This document shows, piece after piece, positions 22,774 through 23,142 of a stretch of DNA of 23,142 nucleotides (the first letter of the stretch is position 1; each line of letters opens with the position of its first letter). The position numbers and the translations under genes were made by a program. The notes beneath the pieces were generated by a model that ran no database searches, was not told the DNA's origin, and saw only the letters and a program-made list of their open reading frames with translations. Source of the DNA: an uncultured Collinsella sp. (GTDB lineage Bacteria; Actinomycetota; Coriobacteriia; Coriobacteriales; Coriobacteriaceae); contig CALHWR010000095.1 of NCBI GenBank assembly GCA_938036665.1, positions 1 through 23,142 of the forward strand, written 5' to 3'.

Positions 22774-23142
22774 CTACACCTCGGGCGCCTTGGCGACGGT
22801 CTCGCTTTCTGCCGTGAGTGGGCGGTTGTCGATGCGACGGTCCAAGCGATCGAGCTTCACGAGCAGCCATTCAATGGGATTCGGCCCTGCGCCTTCCTCG
22901 TCGGCAACCAGGTCCATGACGGCGATCTTGGTGCCATCCTGCTTGAGCGTAACGCTGCCCACCTTGTCGCCCACATGCACCGTGCCCGAAAGATCGTCGT
23001 AGCTAACCTTTTCGGTCACCTCGCCGGCAAGGGAAAACACGGTCGCTTGCGCCGTAGGATCGGCGAGCGTGGCGTCGATCGTCTTATCCGTCCAGTCGGT
23101 TTGGCCAATGCGCGCCATAAGCGGGTTGCCGTTGGCGGTCTT
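22774..23142 (-). CDS. C-terminal part of a minus-strand protein, possibly a D-alanyl-D-alanine carboxypeptidase
   Basis: The frame is open to the right edge, so only the last 122 residues are visible and the start lies outside. The part begins KTANGNPLMARIG. It ends in a beta-rich domain (VHVGDKVGSVTLKQDGTKI, AVMDLVADEE) resembling the C-terminal domain found after the S11 peptidase domain in PBP5-type carboxypeptidases, followed by a charged tail without a membrane anchor. The catalytic motifs would be outside the window, so the family call is tentative. An ATG at 23118 is internal, not the start. Confidence 0.6.
   Translation of the reverse strand, partial: KTANGNPLMARIGQTDWTDKTIDATLADPTAQATVFSLAGEVTEKVSYDDLSGTVHVGDKVGSVTLKQDGTKIAVMDLVADEEGAGPNPIEWLLVKLDRLDRRIDNRPLTAESETVAKAPEV

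Overview
The window looks like chromosomal DNA of a high-GC Gram-positive gut actinobacterium of the class Coriobacteriia, most likely Collinsella or a close relative. This is inferred from codon use, from a Tad pilus locus built on class III prepilin-like proteins, from the housekeeping gene order and from the look of the tRNAs; no species call can be made from sequence alone. Nearly everything reads rightward. The exceptions are one small membrane protein gene (17391-17564) and a gene running in from the right edge.

Left third (1-8147): a compact Tad (tight adherence) pilus operon, truncated at the left edge. The order is CpaE/TadZ-like ATPase, TadA/CpaF secretion ATPase, TadB, TadC, Flp-type pilin, an unknown membrane-anchored protein, a second small pilin, a TadE-like pseudopilin, a large TadG-like protein, a second TadE/F-like pseudopilin and a DUF192 protein. 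Most junctions overlap by a few bases, so the block is probably one translationally coupled transcript. Four of its products carry the same processing motif (A, then Q-x-T-T/V-E, then a hydrophobic stretch). No prepilin peptidase is visible here. Next comes a small toxin-antitoxin-like pair (8206-8756) with a clean inverted repeat in its promoter region.

Middle (8757-16390): tRNA-Phe; a GH5-family glycosidase homologue that lacks the usual catalytic acid and is linked to rsmI; metG; rsmA overlapping a TatD-family hydrolase gene; tRNA-Leu; an SPFH/stomatin-like membrane protein; and rlmH. Three of these genes are rRNA methyltransferases (rsmI, rsmA, rlmH), so this is a translation-centred housekeeping region.

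Right third (16464-23142): proC, a large nested inverted-repeat element, a 57-residue single-pass membrane protein on the minus strand, serS, an orphan 125-residue protein, tRNA-Arg, an 813-residue TPR-like protein, and tRNA-Ser(GCT). The tRNA-Ser region is the strangest part. Its 5' acceptor strand does not pair properly with its own 3' end, but it pairs perfectly with a second tRNA-like 3' end 190 bp downstream. The two ends head an 80-bp imperfect direct repeat, and a multi-hairpin element lies between them. This looks like the scar of an integration or rearrangement at a tRNA gene. The window closes with the 3' end of a minus-strand gene, possibly a D-alanyl-D-alanine carboxypeptidase.
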